Shown piece after piece: positions 1 through 6,808 of a stretch of DNA of 8,059 nucleotides; within the stretch, counting starts at the first letter, position 1, and each line of letters begins with the position of its first letter. The position numbers were made by a program, and so were the translations under genes. The notes under the pieces were generated by a model. The model saw only the letters and a program-made list of their open reading frames with translations, made no database searches and was not told where the DNA came from. Source of the stretch: Nitrospirota bacterium (lineage in GTDB: Bacteria; Nitrospirota; JACRHJ01); NCBI GenBank assembly GCA_021815285.1, contig JAKAHE010000094.1, positions 1 through 8,059 of the forward strand, read 5' to 3'.

Positions 1-167
1 TCCCGCCAGAGCTCATTGTTATGCCTGCACTCAATACGCGTAGTCTCACAGTCGTGCCTGCTCATATATTTCTCGGGCGCCTCGTCTGCCGCCCTCATTG
101 TATGAGAGTAAAAAAACGCCAGGAGGCACCCGACTGCGGCAGCCATTATCTGCGTCAGCCAATCCAT
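1..167 (-). CDS. Small membrane-anchored protein (3' partial, off left edge)
   Basis: An ATG at 167-165 begins 2 nt after the TAG of the hub gene, with GGGAGG at 175-180 placed 7 nt upstream. The frame stays open for 55 codons to the left edge. The protein begins MDWLTQIMAAAVGCLLAFFY: residues about 3-23 form one hydrophobic segment, followed by a polar, charged region with Cys40 and Cys47. A cysteine at 14 follows AVG, a poor lipobox without the usual basic n-region, so a membrane anchor is more likely than a lipoprotein. I do not recognise the family. Position after the tail hub and size fit a small lysis-related or tail-associated membrane protein, but nothing in the sequence proves either. 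The strong Shine-Dalgarno and continuity with the operon are the reasons to call it a gene. Confidence 0.65.
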   Translation of the reverse strand, partial: MDWLTQIMAAAVGCLLAFFYSHTMRAADEAPEKYMSRHDCETTRIECRHNNELWR

Positions 168-169
168 GC

Positions 170-2746
170 CTATACCTCCCGGACAACCAGCCGGAGTTGG
201 TCGGCTCTCTTTTTATTGAAACTCCCGGGGAAAAGCGATACATCCTCAACAAAGAACTGCGCGCCGGACAAAGAGAAATATGTTGCAGGCCAGTCAAACG
301 AAATAATATCTCCAGGCTCAACGCCGAAACAGTCAAGAAGCGTAAAAACTTCTATGCGCCTCTTGACGTCTTTATAGCGGCTGATAAAAAAGTCCCGCAG
401 GTCCGACGCCTGTAAATCGGAGACGACGAAATCGAATAGAAAGGGATGCGCTGGCGTTAATTCGCCGTATTTGGAAACTGATGTCGGATCCCCTCCGTAA
501 GGATAAAGGGCGGACGACGAACATACGGATAAATACGCTGCGGATTTTCCGCCATTGATAAAATCCCTCTGGTAATGAAGGTCGAGAGAATTTACAATCT
601 CGTTTCTTCCGGTGCGGGAAATCCTCATGCCATTCATTGGAACCATCTCGGTCTCTACCGTCAGGTCAACTGACTGAGGGCTGTTATCGAGAAACTTCAG
701 TTTCGCAACATATCCGTTGTGCATCATCGCCAGGCGCGACTGCTGGAGGAGTTTCTCGATAAACCTGAACCCGTCTACCGCCGCGTCTATTACCCCGGCA
801 AACAAATATCCTCCGGCAATTGTGCCTGCAAGGGAAGACCTGGCCGACGCAAACGAACCGTCAACCTCCGATGCCGGCATGTCCAGATAATTCACGAGGA
901 AATGACTGGTTACATCCGCGGGATTTTCTATCAGCGCGCCAGGAGTTCCGGTAATGCTCCCGGTAGTATCGTCAAAAATACCGCTCACGTCGCAGCTGAC
1001 AGTCCGGCCAATGACGTAATCGGCTGCCGATCTGCCGGAAAGCGCGACACCGGATGCGGGAGTCGAGGTATGATACGGAACGTAGGTCACCTCAACCCAC
1101 TGCTCAAAAAATGCGGCTGCTGCCGAACCGGAAACAAACGTGGCTCGCAGCGCCATGCTGGAAAAGTCATTCCAGGAAACCTCGCCAACGGTATCGCGAA
1201 CGATAGTCCACTGGGTTTTGTATGCCTGCATGGAAGACCCGCCGCCCTGGACATATGCGCCGGAGAAAATCCCGCCGATAACTGTGCTCATGCCGATGCC
1301 GTTATATGTAACCTGCCCGATAGCTGCGCATATTTTAGCTCCGACTATATATCCCTTGTCTGTCGCCAGAAACGACCTGACCGTGTCGATATAGCCTCCC
1401 TGCACCATTATCGCTCCAAAATCGTTCAGGCTTTTGTCACACAGCGCATAGGCGTCGCCGGCGGCGGGGGCGTCGAATGCATCCTCTATCGCATCCTGGA
1501 ACAGGGTCTCGGTCTGCGTCTGGATTATCGTGCCTGCATAAATGCCGGATGCCAGCGCATAGCCGTTGATACTCCGCACATCTATATAGTTCGAGCCGTT
1601 GTCTATGATGTAGAAATAATTCCCGGCGGAATCCACGAAGGCATTACCCGCATGTTCATTTGCCGTCCAGTTCGGATTTACCGATGCCGTCCAGCGCGTA
1701 GAGGATGTCTGGCTTCCCTGTCCGCTCCACGTTGTGTTCTGGTGGGAATGACTTCCCTGGCTGACGCTTAAATCTACCGATTTCTCCAGGATAAACCTGT
1801 CGCCGAACGAGAGTTTCGCTTTCCCATTACCGTCGTCGGTGAGAACGGTTACACCGGAAGTCACCCGAACGCCGTCCACATAGACGTTCCCTATGGATTG
1901 AACCGGATGCCCGGCCACAAGATAATCATAGGAACCAAGCACCTCGAACACCTTTGCGCCCTTGTTGTGCGAGAAGGCCTGGGTCCCCTCTGCTGCCCGC
2001 GATACGCCGGTAAATATCTTCCCGGAGAAACCGGTATAGCTTATCCTTTCTTCGCCGATCTGCACCACTCCCGAAGATGGAAACGCCATCTCGCCCGGGG
2101 CGAGAGAAAGCTCTATGCCGTCCGTCTGCGACGGCGTAATATCCGAGACCAGCGTAGTAACGGCCCCTGCGGAGACCGCTGGGCATGGGACGTTCTGCAC
2201 GGAACCATAAATAATGTTTTCCGCCTTGCCGATTGCATGAGGTTCCGCGTTCGGCCATATGTCTCTGCTTATGACTTTCCCGACCTGTCGGTCCTTGTCT
2301 TTAAAAGCGCCTGCAAGATGCAGCCTGACGGAATTATCGCCATAGGAGACAGCCGCCGAGCTGACTCCATGCCCCGCATTGTTTGCGGAAATTTTAAATT
2401 TCCCTATCGCCTCCTTGTCGGCGTAATCGGTTCCTTCAAACCATGCGAAGACTTCTATCTCGGTATTTTCCGTGTCATTGGATTCTATTAATGCCGAGAA
2501 TGGCGGATTCCCCGAATTGGCAATCTCGATTTCAATCTCCGGGATGGCTATCGAGAACAATCCATTGTAAGAACCGGCGGGCGCGGCCCAATTCGTTACA
2601 AGCCCTGAGAAGGCAGGGCCGTTTGACGGCGTTACCGCTCTGTCCGATATGAATACATCGCCGCTTGCGAAATGAACAACGGCAAGTATGCATGCGGGCT
2701 GATGCCCGGCCGCTGCCGCGGCAAAATTCTGGTTCACCGTCTGCAT
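170..2746 (-). CDS. Large tail hub / host-contact protein with inserted beta-sandwich
   Basis: This 858-residue protein is the largest gene in the window. The N-terminal region (about 15-180) reads as a hub-type domain: ILAVVHFASGDVFISDR, then IPEIEIEIANSG and a TEIEVFAWFEG strand. Next is a phage-tail signature block, FPSSGVVQIGEERISYTGF (about 222-240) with TGVSRAAEGTQAFSHNKGAKV (246-266). SIGNVYVDGVRV (285-296) follows. Residues about 330-560 look like an insertion: a polar SQGSHSHQNTTWSGQGSQ linker, glycine-rich beta segments, and a FFEQWVEVTYVPY close typical of jelly-roll-like modules. Residues about 560-858 form a tail-hub C-terminus (RTVSCDVSGI, GTPGALIENPADVTSHFL, FIEKLLQQSRLAMMHNGY, then FGVEPGDIISFD). 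It probably forms the tail-end hub and may carry the receptor-binding surface. The ATG overlaps the preceding stop by one base, and AAGGAG lies 11 nt upstream. Hub identity is fairly secure. The adhesin role of the insert is inferred. Confidence 0.75.
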   Translation of the reverse strand: MQTVNQNFAAAAAGHQPACILAVVHFASGDVFISDRAVTPSNGPAFSGLVTNWAAPAGSYNGLFSIAIPEIEIEIANSGNPPFSALIESNDTENTEIEVFAWFEGTDYADKEAIGKFKISANNAGHGVSSAAVSYGDNSVRLHLAGAFKDKDRQVGKVISRDIWPNAEPHAIGKAENIIYGSVQNVPCPAVSAGAVTTLVSDITPSQTDGIELSLAPGEMAFPSSGVVQIGEERISYTGFSGKIFTGVSRAAEGTQAFSHNKGAKVFEVLGSYDYLVAGHPVQSIGNVYVDGVRVTSGVTVLTDDGNGKAKLSFGDRFILEKSVDLSVSQGSHSHQNTTWSGQGSQTSSTRWTASVNPNWTANEHAGNAFVDSAGNYFYIIDNGSNYIDVRSINGYALASGIYAGTIIQTQTETLFQDAIEDAFDAPAAGDAYALCDKSLNDFGAIMVQGGYIDTVRSFLATDKGYIVGAKICAAIGQVTYNGIGMSTVIGGIFSGAYVQGGGSSMQAYKTQWTIVRDTVGEVSWNDFSSMALRATFVSGSAAAAFFEQWVEVTYVPYHTSTPASGVALSGRSAADYVIGRTVSCDVSGIFDDTTGSITGTPGALIENPADVTSHFLVNYLDMPASEVDGSFASARSSLAGTIAGGYLFAGVIDAAVDGFRFIEKLLQQSRLAMMHNGYVAKLKFLDNSPQSVDLTVETEMVPMNGMRISRTGRNEIVNSLDLHYQRDFINGGKSAAYLSVCSSSALYPYGGDPTSVSKYGELTPAHPFLFDFVVSDLQASDLRDFFISRYKDVKRRIEVFTLLDCFGVEPGDIISFDWPATYFSLSGAQFFVEDVSLFPGSFNKKRADQLRLVVREV
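175..180 (-). promoter_or_regulatory. Ribosome binding site of the left-edge small gene
   Basis: GGGAGG sits 7 nt before the ATG at 167, with the hub stop codon inside the spacer. It is the main evidence that the short partial frame at the left edge is translated. Confidence 0.7.
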
Positions 2747-3156
2747 CAGCCGATTATCTCCTTTAGGAGCAGGACGCCGTCGTACGCGCCGTCCTCGGTA
2801 AAAGAAAACTCAAGTTTTTCCTGGCCGAACATCACTGAATGCGAATTGCCGAACGGGTCTTCGTATGTGAACGTCTTGCCGGCCTGACTTATGAACCAGT
2901 TGACAAGGCTCTGGCTGCCAGCCGCCTGCGCGCCTGCGGCATAGTCGAACCCGCCGTCGAAATCCGATGCCGGAAGCCCTGAGAAACTGAGCGCTATAAG
3001 CATCGAACTGTCGGCCTTGCGAATGAATATATCCTCGCCGCCTTCGCTCTTTAAATTTATAAAACCGGCATCCAGCGTGACCTTCCCCGGATAACACGGG
3101 TTCACTGAGAAATTAAGCGGGGTAAGACCAACCGCGGTAAATGAAGCGCCTGGCAT
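2746..3156 (-). CDS. Small tail-tip-like structural protein of unknown family
   Basis: This 136-residue protein has alternating beta-strand character and no membrane segment. Visible segments are LNFSVNPCYPGKVTLDAGFINLK (about 14-36), IFIRKADSSMLIALSFSGLP (about 43-62), LVNWFISQAGKTFTYEDPFG (about 84-103), then FSFTEDGAYDGVLLLKEI near the end. The combination of a helix leading into FTYxDPxG and a closing YDGxLLLxE strand resembles small distal-tail or minor-tail proteins whose N-terminal domain joins tail to hub. A small tail-tube subunit is the main alternative. GGGAGG lies 5 nt upstream of the ATG. The stop TGA shares its A with the ATG of the large hub gene, a linkage typical of partners made in fixed ratio. 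I cannot place it in a named family with confidence. Confidence 0.6.
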   Translation of the reverse strand: MPGASFTAVGLTPLNFSVNPCYPGKVTLDAGFINLKSEGGEDIFIRKADSSMLIALSFSGLPASDFDGGFDYAAGAQAAGSQSLVNWFISQAGKTFTYEDPFGNSHSVMFGQEKLEFSFTEDGAYDGVLLLKEIIG

Positions 3157-3170
3157 TGAAACCTCCCGAT

Positions 3171-3602
3171 TCAGCTTCCAAGGGTTACATACCTAAACAG
3201 GCGATAATTCGCCGTGGCATATGCGAAATCATCCAGCACACTCATGGCCGATTCGCTCTCAAGCCTTGGCGGATAAGTCCCGACACCGAGATCCTTTCCA
3301 ATCAATAAAGGCCGCGCGTCCTCCAGCAGGTCGAGCGGTGCGGGAGAAATATCGTGCCTCGTAACGGCGACAATGCCGAAATTGATCCCTTCGGAATAAC
3401 CCTGATACGGCCCAGGTTTACACGAAGAAGACAGGAAAACGACCGCGATGGAAGGCAGCGCTGGCGCTTTCATAAGTATTTCATCCGGCTTGATATAATC
3501 GCTGACAAAGACCGATCGCGCGGAGCCGCCTGCGGATATGAGCATTGGCGACAGGGCCGAGGCGACCGCATCCAGCAGGTCTTTTCGCGTATAAACCGAC
3601 AT
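3171..3602 (-). CDS. Probable neck / tail-completion protein (Mu gp37, DUF1834-like)
   Basis: This 143-residue protein lies where Mu encodes gp37, directly after gp36. It begins with a helix (YTRKDLLDAVASALSPMLISA, about 4-24), followed by a central hydrophobic strand after a proline-rich lead (APALPSIAVVFLSSSC, about 47-62). INFGIVAVTRHD comes next, then a predicted helix PLDLLEDARPLLIG, and it ends with a beta segment YATANYRLFRYVTLGS. This helix-strand order, with a P-x-hydrophobic strand and a late Y-R-L-F-R-Y strand, resembles DUF1834/gp37 and tail-terminator-like folds, but I see no unmistakable signature. GGAGG at 3614-3618 lies 11 nt from the ATG, longer than ideal. It could equally be a different head-closure or minor tail protein. 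The CDS itself is secure from its tight packing between recognisable neighbours. Confidence 0.62.
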   Translation of the reverse strand: MSVYTRKDLLDAVASALSPMLISAGGSARSVFVSDYIKPDEILMKAPALPSIAVVFLSSSCKPGPYQGYSEGINFGIVAVTRHDISPAPLDLLEDARPLLIGKDLGVGTYPPRLESESAMSVLDDFAYATANYRLFRYVTLGS

Positions 3603-3619
3603 TTATATATAAGCCTCCA

Positions 3620-4012
3620 TCAGAAGTCCCTCATTGTTTTCCGGCTGAAGTCTCTCCGGCTGCTTGAAACCGACGTCCCCGGCGTAGACGAAGGCAGTAA
3701 AATGATGCCGTTCGCAATATTCTGCAATGTTTCAATCGCGCTGGCGTAGGAGTCCTTTACCTCCGCCGGGACAATTGCCTGACGGAGGTAAAGGTTGTAG
3801 ACCGCTATGTCCGCCGTCAGCTTTATCACGAGCTGCGGGGGATTTGAAAGCGGCACGTCGTACTGCATCGAGAGCGATGCGTCCACTACCGCCTGTGCGG
3901 ACGAGATTGCGTCGTCCGCGCGCGCGGTATTTATGGAGCCGCTGGACTCGTCGTCAGTAAGGCGTATCAACACGTCTTCAGGGACGTATAAGTCAGATAT
4001 GGATATATACAT
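3620..4012 (-). CDS. Mu gp36-like protein (DUF1320), head-tail connector candidate
   Basis: This 130-residue protein matches the DUF1320 / Mu gp36 pattern. It begins MYISISDLYVPEDVLIRLTDD, continues with an alpha-helical INTARADDAISSAQAVVDASL stretch (about 27-47), then YDVPLSNPPQLVIKLTADIAVYNLY (about 51-75), where the YxxPL...P..v...a.dia.Y.L pattern is typical of this family and of helical head-completion adaptors. It ends in a polar, serine- and arginine-rich tail. It probably binds below the portal ring and prepares it for tail attachment. That role is inferred from fold class and position. The ATG starts 2 nt after the gpT stop and has no Shine-Dalgarno, so its translation is likely coupled to gpT. 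The TGA stop sits just upstream of the next gene's GGAGG. Confidence 0.85.
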   Translation of the reverse strand: MYISISDLYVPEDVLIRLTDDESSGSINTARADDAISSAQAVVDASLSMQYDVPLSNPPQLVIKLTADIAVYNLYLRQAIVPAEVKDSYASAIETLQNIANGIILLPSSTPGTSVSSSRRDFSRKTMRDF

Positions 4013-4014
4013 GA

Positions 4015-4908
4015 TTAATTAGGCGTGGTCCCGTCGGACGCATACGCGAGCTGCCAGAGGCCGTATCCGGCGTTGTCGCGCGAATCCACGCCGAAGACAT
4101 ATTCCCTTTTCATGAACGCTCCCTCGTCGTCCGGAGTATCCTTTGAGACTAAAACGGGCGGTTTCCTCCTCTGGAATATAAACGGCTTCACGGCCTTTTT
4201 CGTGTCGAGCAGATACCAGGCCGTCGGGCTGCCGGAGAGATACGGAGCAACGACAAGGTCAGCCGAATCCCTGAAGACGTTGGATGTGCCGTCCTCGTAG
4301 ACGTCGGCATGGACTATACCAAGCGCCGCGCTCTCGAGCTGCGGCGGCACGACAAGGAGGTCCGGAACCACGTTAAGCGGCTTTCCGTGCTCGTCAGTTA
4401 GCGACATCATCTGCGCGCGGGCGGCGGCATAGCTCGTCGGAGTGAGAACCGCAGTGCCGTGATTGGACTGGGTCGATGCTCCGGTCGGATGCGAGGCATT
4501 AAAGAACGAGATGCCGTCGTAGCAGGGATTGATAAAGCCGCCGGTCATGAGATTGAAGACCAGTTCGTCCGGATGCGTCGCGGCAGCGTCGGCAAGCGCC
4601 TTCACCATAGGCGTATATATGCCGACGGCATCGTCCTCGACATCGTTTCTGTCGATGGCTACGGTGGCTTCCCAATCGAGATTTTTTATGGTGTACGAAT
4701 ATGCGGAGAGATTCTGTATCACGCGCTCTCCCAACCATTCGCGCATACGGGGCACGCGGCCCAGCCAGTTATACTGCTCCTGGCGGGACGTGGACGGAAC
4801 TTCGGTAGCGACGCGCCTGTACAGCACATTCGCGTTGTCGAATACGTCTTTGAATATTGCTGAAAAACCTGTGTAGAGCGCCGATAAATTTGCCTGGTTG
4901 ATTATCAT
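4015..4908 (-). CDS. Mu gpT-like major head (capsid) subunit
   Basis: This 297-residue protein is close to the roughly 305 residues of Mu gpT and should form the icosahedral shell. Conserved landmarks are the N-terminus MIINQANLSALYTGFSAIF, then QYNWLGRVPRMREWLGER (about 45-62), the NLDWEATVAIDRNDVEDD block (about 76-93), VGIYTPMVKALADAA, DELVFNLMTGGF, YDGISFFNASHP (about 129-140) and VVPDLLVVPPQLESAALG. The P-x-MREW-x-GER block with the downstream E-x-TVxIxRxDVEDD block is diagnostic of the family. GGAGG lies 4 nt upstream of the ATG and overlaps the stop of the decoration gene, so this is one of the best initiation sites in the operon, as expected for the most abundant virion protein. The TAA stop is 2 nt from the next ATG. 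Confidence 0.95.
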   Translation of the reverse strand: MIINQANLSALYTGFSAIFKDVFDNANVLYRRVATEVPSTSRQEQYNWLGRVPRMREWLGERVIQNLSAYSYTIKNLDWEATVAIDRNDVEDDAVGIYTPMVKALADAAATHPDELVFNLMTGGFINPCYDGISFFNASHPTGASTQSNHGTAVLTPTSYAAARAQMMSLTDEHGKPLNVVPDLLVVPPQLESAALGIVHADVYEDGTSNVFRDSADLVVAPYLSGSPTAWYLLDTKKAVKPFIFQRRKPPVLVSKDTPDDEGAFMKREYVFGVDSRDNAGYGLWQLAYASDGTTPN

Positions 4909-4917
4909 TTTTCCTCC

Positions 4918-5328
4918 TTATATCCTGCTTATGTCCACGTATACCGTGCTTGCCGTGTCGTATTCCGAAACCTTGCCGCATGCGACGTGGTTGGTGGACG
5001 CGGCGGTTAGGCCGACGGTCTGGTTGTCCAGCACGTAAACCGGGTCGCCGGCATTGGAAAGCGTTATTCCGGATGCGGCAAGATTAAAGCAGCCGCGCCT
5101 CCAGACTTCCACCTGAACGCTTCCGCTTGCTCCGGCGGAGTTGTCTACATACTGGCGGGATACGCCAATGAACTTAAGCCCGGCAGTATCCGAAGCCGGG
5201 ATGGCATAACCGTCCGCGCCTATGCAGACCATGCTCCCGGCGTAAATCACCGCGCCTCCTTCCACGGGATAAGATGCGTATGCTCCTTCCTTCCTTACAG
5301 TGTCTCTGTCTTTTGTCAGTGCCGACAT
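4918..5328 (-). CDS. Small head-decoration-like structural protein
   Basis: This 136-residue protein sits immediately before the major capsid gene, where Mu-like and lambda-like phages encode a capsid decoration or stabilisation protein. The sequence is rich in short beta-strand and glycine segments with no membrane stretch: MSALTKDRDTVRKEG, then YPVEGGAVIYAGSMVCIGADG (about 21-41), GLKFIGVSRQYVDNSAGA, SGSVQVEVWRRGCF, DPVYVLDNQTVG and a strand-forming end (STVYVDISRI). The motif order (tag-like basic N-terminus, GAxIYAGxxV, GVxxxxVDNxxGA, late VYVLDxQTV) is one I recognise from small proteins next to gpT in Mu-like prophages, often annotated as DUF2190-like or hypothetical. AGGAGG at 5334-5339 lies 5 nt before the ATG and overlaps the portal stop codon. 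The role comes from position and family resemblance. No catalytic motif is visible. Confidence 0.78.
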   Translation of the reverse strand: MSALTKDRDTVRKEGAYASYPVEGGAVIYAGSMVCIGADGYAIPASDTAGLKFIGVSRQYVDNSAGASGSVQVEVWRRGCFNLAASGITLSNAGDPVYVLDNQTVGLTAASTNHVACGKVSEYDTASTVYVDISRI

Positions 5329-5338
5329 CTAAACCTCC

Positions 5339-6421
5339 TCAGTTGGTTGTGAATCTGAATTCCGGCGGCTTTACGTCCGGGCCGAAATTCAGCGCCGTCA
5401 TCGGGCGCAATAAATCGCGGTTTATGGTTCTTGCAAGCGAGCGGGCGTCCGCGCGGATAATGTCCTTGCGCACGCCGTCATGCACAAGACCTGCGGCAAG
5501 GCTCCCGCTGTGGCCCGCCTCGGTCGTCAGGGTCTGCCCCAGGACGGCCTTTGATATTTCCTTGTTCATAGTGTCCACGAGGTCCTTGTACGGCCCGCCG
5601 TCCCCGCGCTTCGCAGACTCGACAAACTCTATCCGCGTGCTCTCCGATATGACTCCGGCCGCGTCCGACCCCAGGCTCGTCACGGCATCGAGGAGCGCGT
5701 CCCTGTCGTCCTTGGATGCGGATGGGGAATAGACGCCAAGCCGAAGCGGCATCCCGAAGACCTCGCAGAAAGATACCCAGTCCTTTATCGCGTAGTTCTT
5801 GAAAAGGTATATCCAGGAAAGCGTCCTTAGAAGACCTCCGCGCTCCGGGTAATCCGCTCCTGCGCGATATACGTGCACCACGAACTTCGACGGCGGGAGC
5901 GCTATGCCATACACAGGCTCGTCGTCCGTAACAAGACGCGGGCGTTCTGCCGGGATGCCGTCCTCGGAAAGGAAAGTAAACAGTTTCTGCGGCCTCTTCT
6001 TCAGGCGACGGGGAACAAGCCTGTCATGGTCAAGCTCCCAGATTATCTCCGATACCGAAAATCCCTTCCCTACCGCGTCCATCAGGTCGGCAAGAGACTC
6101 GTCGAAATTATCCATTCCCGAAATGCACTCTGATACAAACGAAGCCGCGTCTTTCTCGCCAGGCCCCGTCCCGCCAGCCGGGACAATCTCCCAGGGACAT
6201 CCTGAGACGGAGAGCTTTCGCGTCTGGAGGCAGGAATAGAGATGCGCGTCCTTCTCCTCCATCTCGGAGAAAAGCTCCGCCTGCAAGTGTATATATCCGG
6301 CATCGGCCTCCCGCAGTATCCGGGAAAGTCTCTTTGGAGTCAGGCCCGAAGACGGGTAATCCGACCACCTGTCCCGAAGCGTCGGCGCGGCGATTTCCCT
6401 TGTGTAGTCTTTTTTGTTCAT
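5339..6421 (-). CDS. Mu gp29-like portal protein (DUF935), short C-terminus
   Basis: The portal is a ring at one head vertex that DNA passes through. It docks the terminase during packaging and later the neck. The 360 residues open with a DUF935-type N-terminus (LRDRWSDYPSSGLTPKRLSR, about 16-35), followed by the AELFSEMEEKDAHLYSCLQTRK helix region, SVSGCPWEIVPA (about 72-83), GFSVSEIIWE, IKDWVSFCEVFGMPLRLG and VLGQTLTTEAGHSGSLA near 293-309. The last three are strong portal landmarks. The ATG at 6421 follows the TAA of the protease with no gap and has no recognisable Shine-Dalgarno, so translation probably depends on reinitiation. Family members are usually about 450 to 530 residues, and this one stops right after PPEFRFTTN, where relatives carry a further C-terminal region. 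The downstream gene has its own clean start, so I read this as a naturally short portal rather than a frameshift. Confidence 0.93.
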   Translation of the reverse strand: MNKKDYTREIAAPTLRDRWSDYPSSGLTPKRLSRILREADAGYIHLQAELFSEMEEKDAHLYSCLQTRKLSVSGCPWEIVPAGGTGPGEKDAASFVSECISGMDNFDESLADLMDAVGKGFSVSEIIWELDHDRLVPRRLKKRPQKLFTFLSEDGIPAERPRLVTDDEPVYGIALPPSKFVVHVYRAGADYPERGGLLRTLSWIYLFKNYAIKDWVSFCEVFGMPLRLGVYSPSASKDDRDALLDAVTSLGSDAAGVISESTRIEFVESAKRGDGGPYKDLVDTMNKEISKAVLGQTLTTEAGHSGSLAAGLVHDGVRKDIIRADARSLARTINRDLLRPMTALNFGPDVKPPEFRFTTN

Positions 6422-6808
6422 TTAAATTGTGCTTGCGTATCGGAAAAAGGTTTTATTGTCCAGCCCGAGCAGGCTGTTTATCCTTGCCTGCACAGGCGCG
6501 GGATGTTCATCAGCCGGGAGTCTGCCGTCAAGAGGCGCGGTGGCGGCCTTCCCGCAGAACTCCAGGAACCCTTCCGGGTCCAATGACGCATACGAACGCG
6601 CCCATGGAAGCAGCGCCGGGGTTATCCTGCCTTTTGAGAGCGCCTGCCTGACGAGTTCCTCGGTCTCATATTTTCTGAGAGTCTCCTTGAGCGCAAGGTG
6701 CTCCGCTTCCGGCACGAAACCAGAAGGCCTGACGAGCGCCTCGGCCTTGCGTCTTACGTCCTCGGTCTCCGCGTCTTCCGGGAGTTCCAGGAACTTCAGC
6801 GCCTCCAT
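6422..6808 (-). CDS. Possible nested scaffold protein (gpZ-like), in frame inside the protease gene
   Basis: In Mu, the scaffold protein Z is translated from an internal start in the I gene and corresponds to the C-terminal part of I. Here an in-frame ATG encodes Met162 of the protease, right after the end of the conserved protease region (AALTNLPAIDGM ends at 146). AGGA at 6817-6820 lies 8 nt upstream. The product would be 128 residues beginning MEALKFLELPEDAETED, acidic and helical-looking, with a basic, phenylalanine-containing end (NKTFFRYA). The position fits gpZ well. The Shine-Dalgarno is only four bases, so internal initiation is an inference, and the scaffold could instead be produced only as part of the full protein. 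Confidence 0.4.
   Translation of the reverse strand: MEALKFLELPEDAETEDVRRKAEALVRPSGFVPEAEHLALKETLRKYETEELVRQALSKGRITPALLPWARSYASLDPEGFLEFCGKAATAPLDGRLPADEHPAPVQARINSLLGLDNKTFFRYASTI

Noticed and set aside
110..116. Run of seven T residues (coding strand) in the left-edge small gene, as a possible slippage or sequencing-error site
   Set aside because: The zero frame stays open on both sides and gives a coherent hydrophobic segment, so there is no sign of a shift. It is not a canonical slippery heptamer in this frame.
719..1771. A 350-codon open frame on the plus strand opposite the hub gene
   Set aside because: It has no recognisable domain and is rich in Arg, Cys and His, as antisense shadows of GC-rich genes are. 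The minus-strand hub frame has clear tail motifs over the same span, so this is a shadow.
1926..2258. Minus-strand open frame of 110 codons within the hub gene
   Set aside because: It overlaps the hub signature blocks in another frame, is arginine-rich with no motif, and has no supporting start context.
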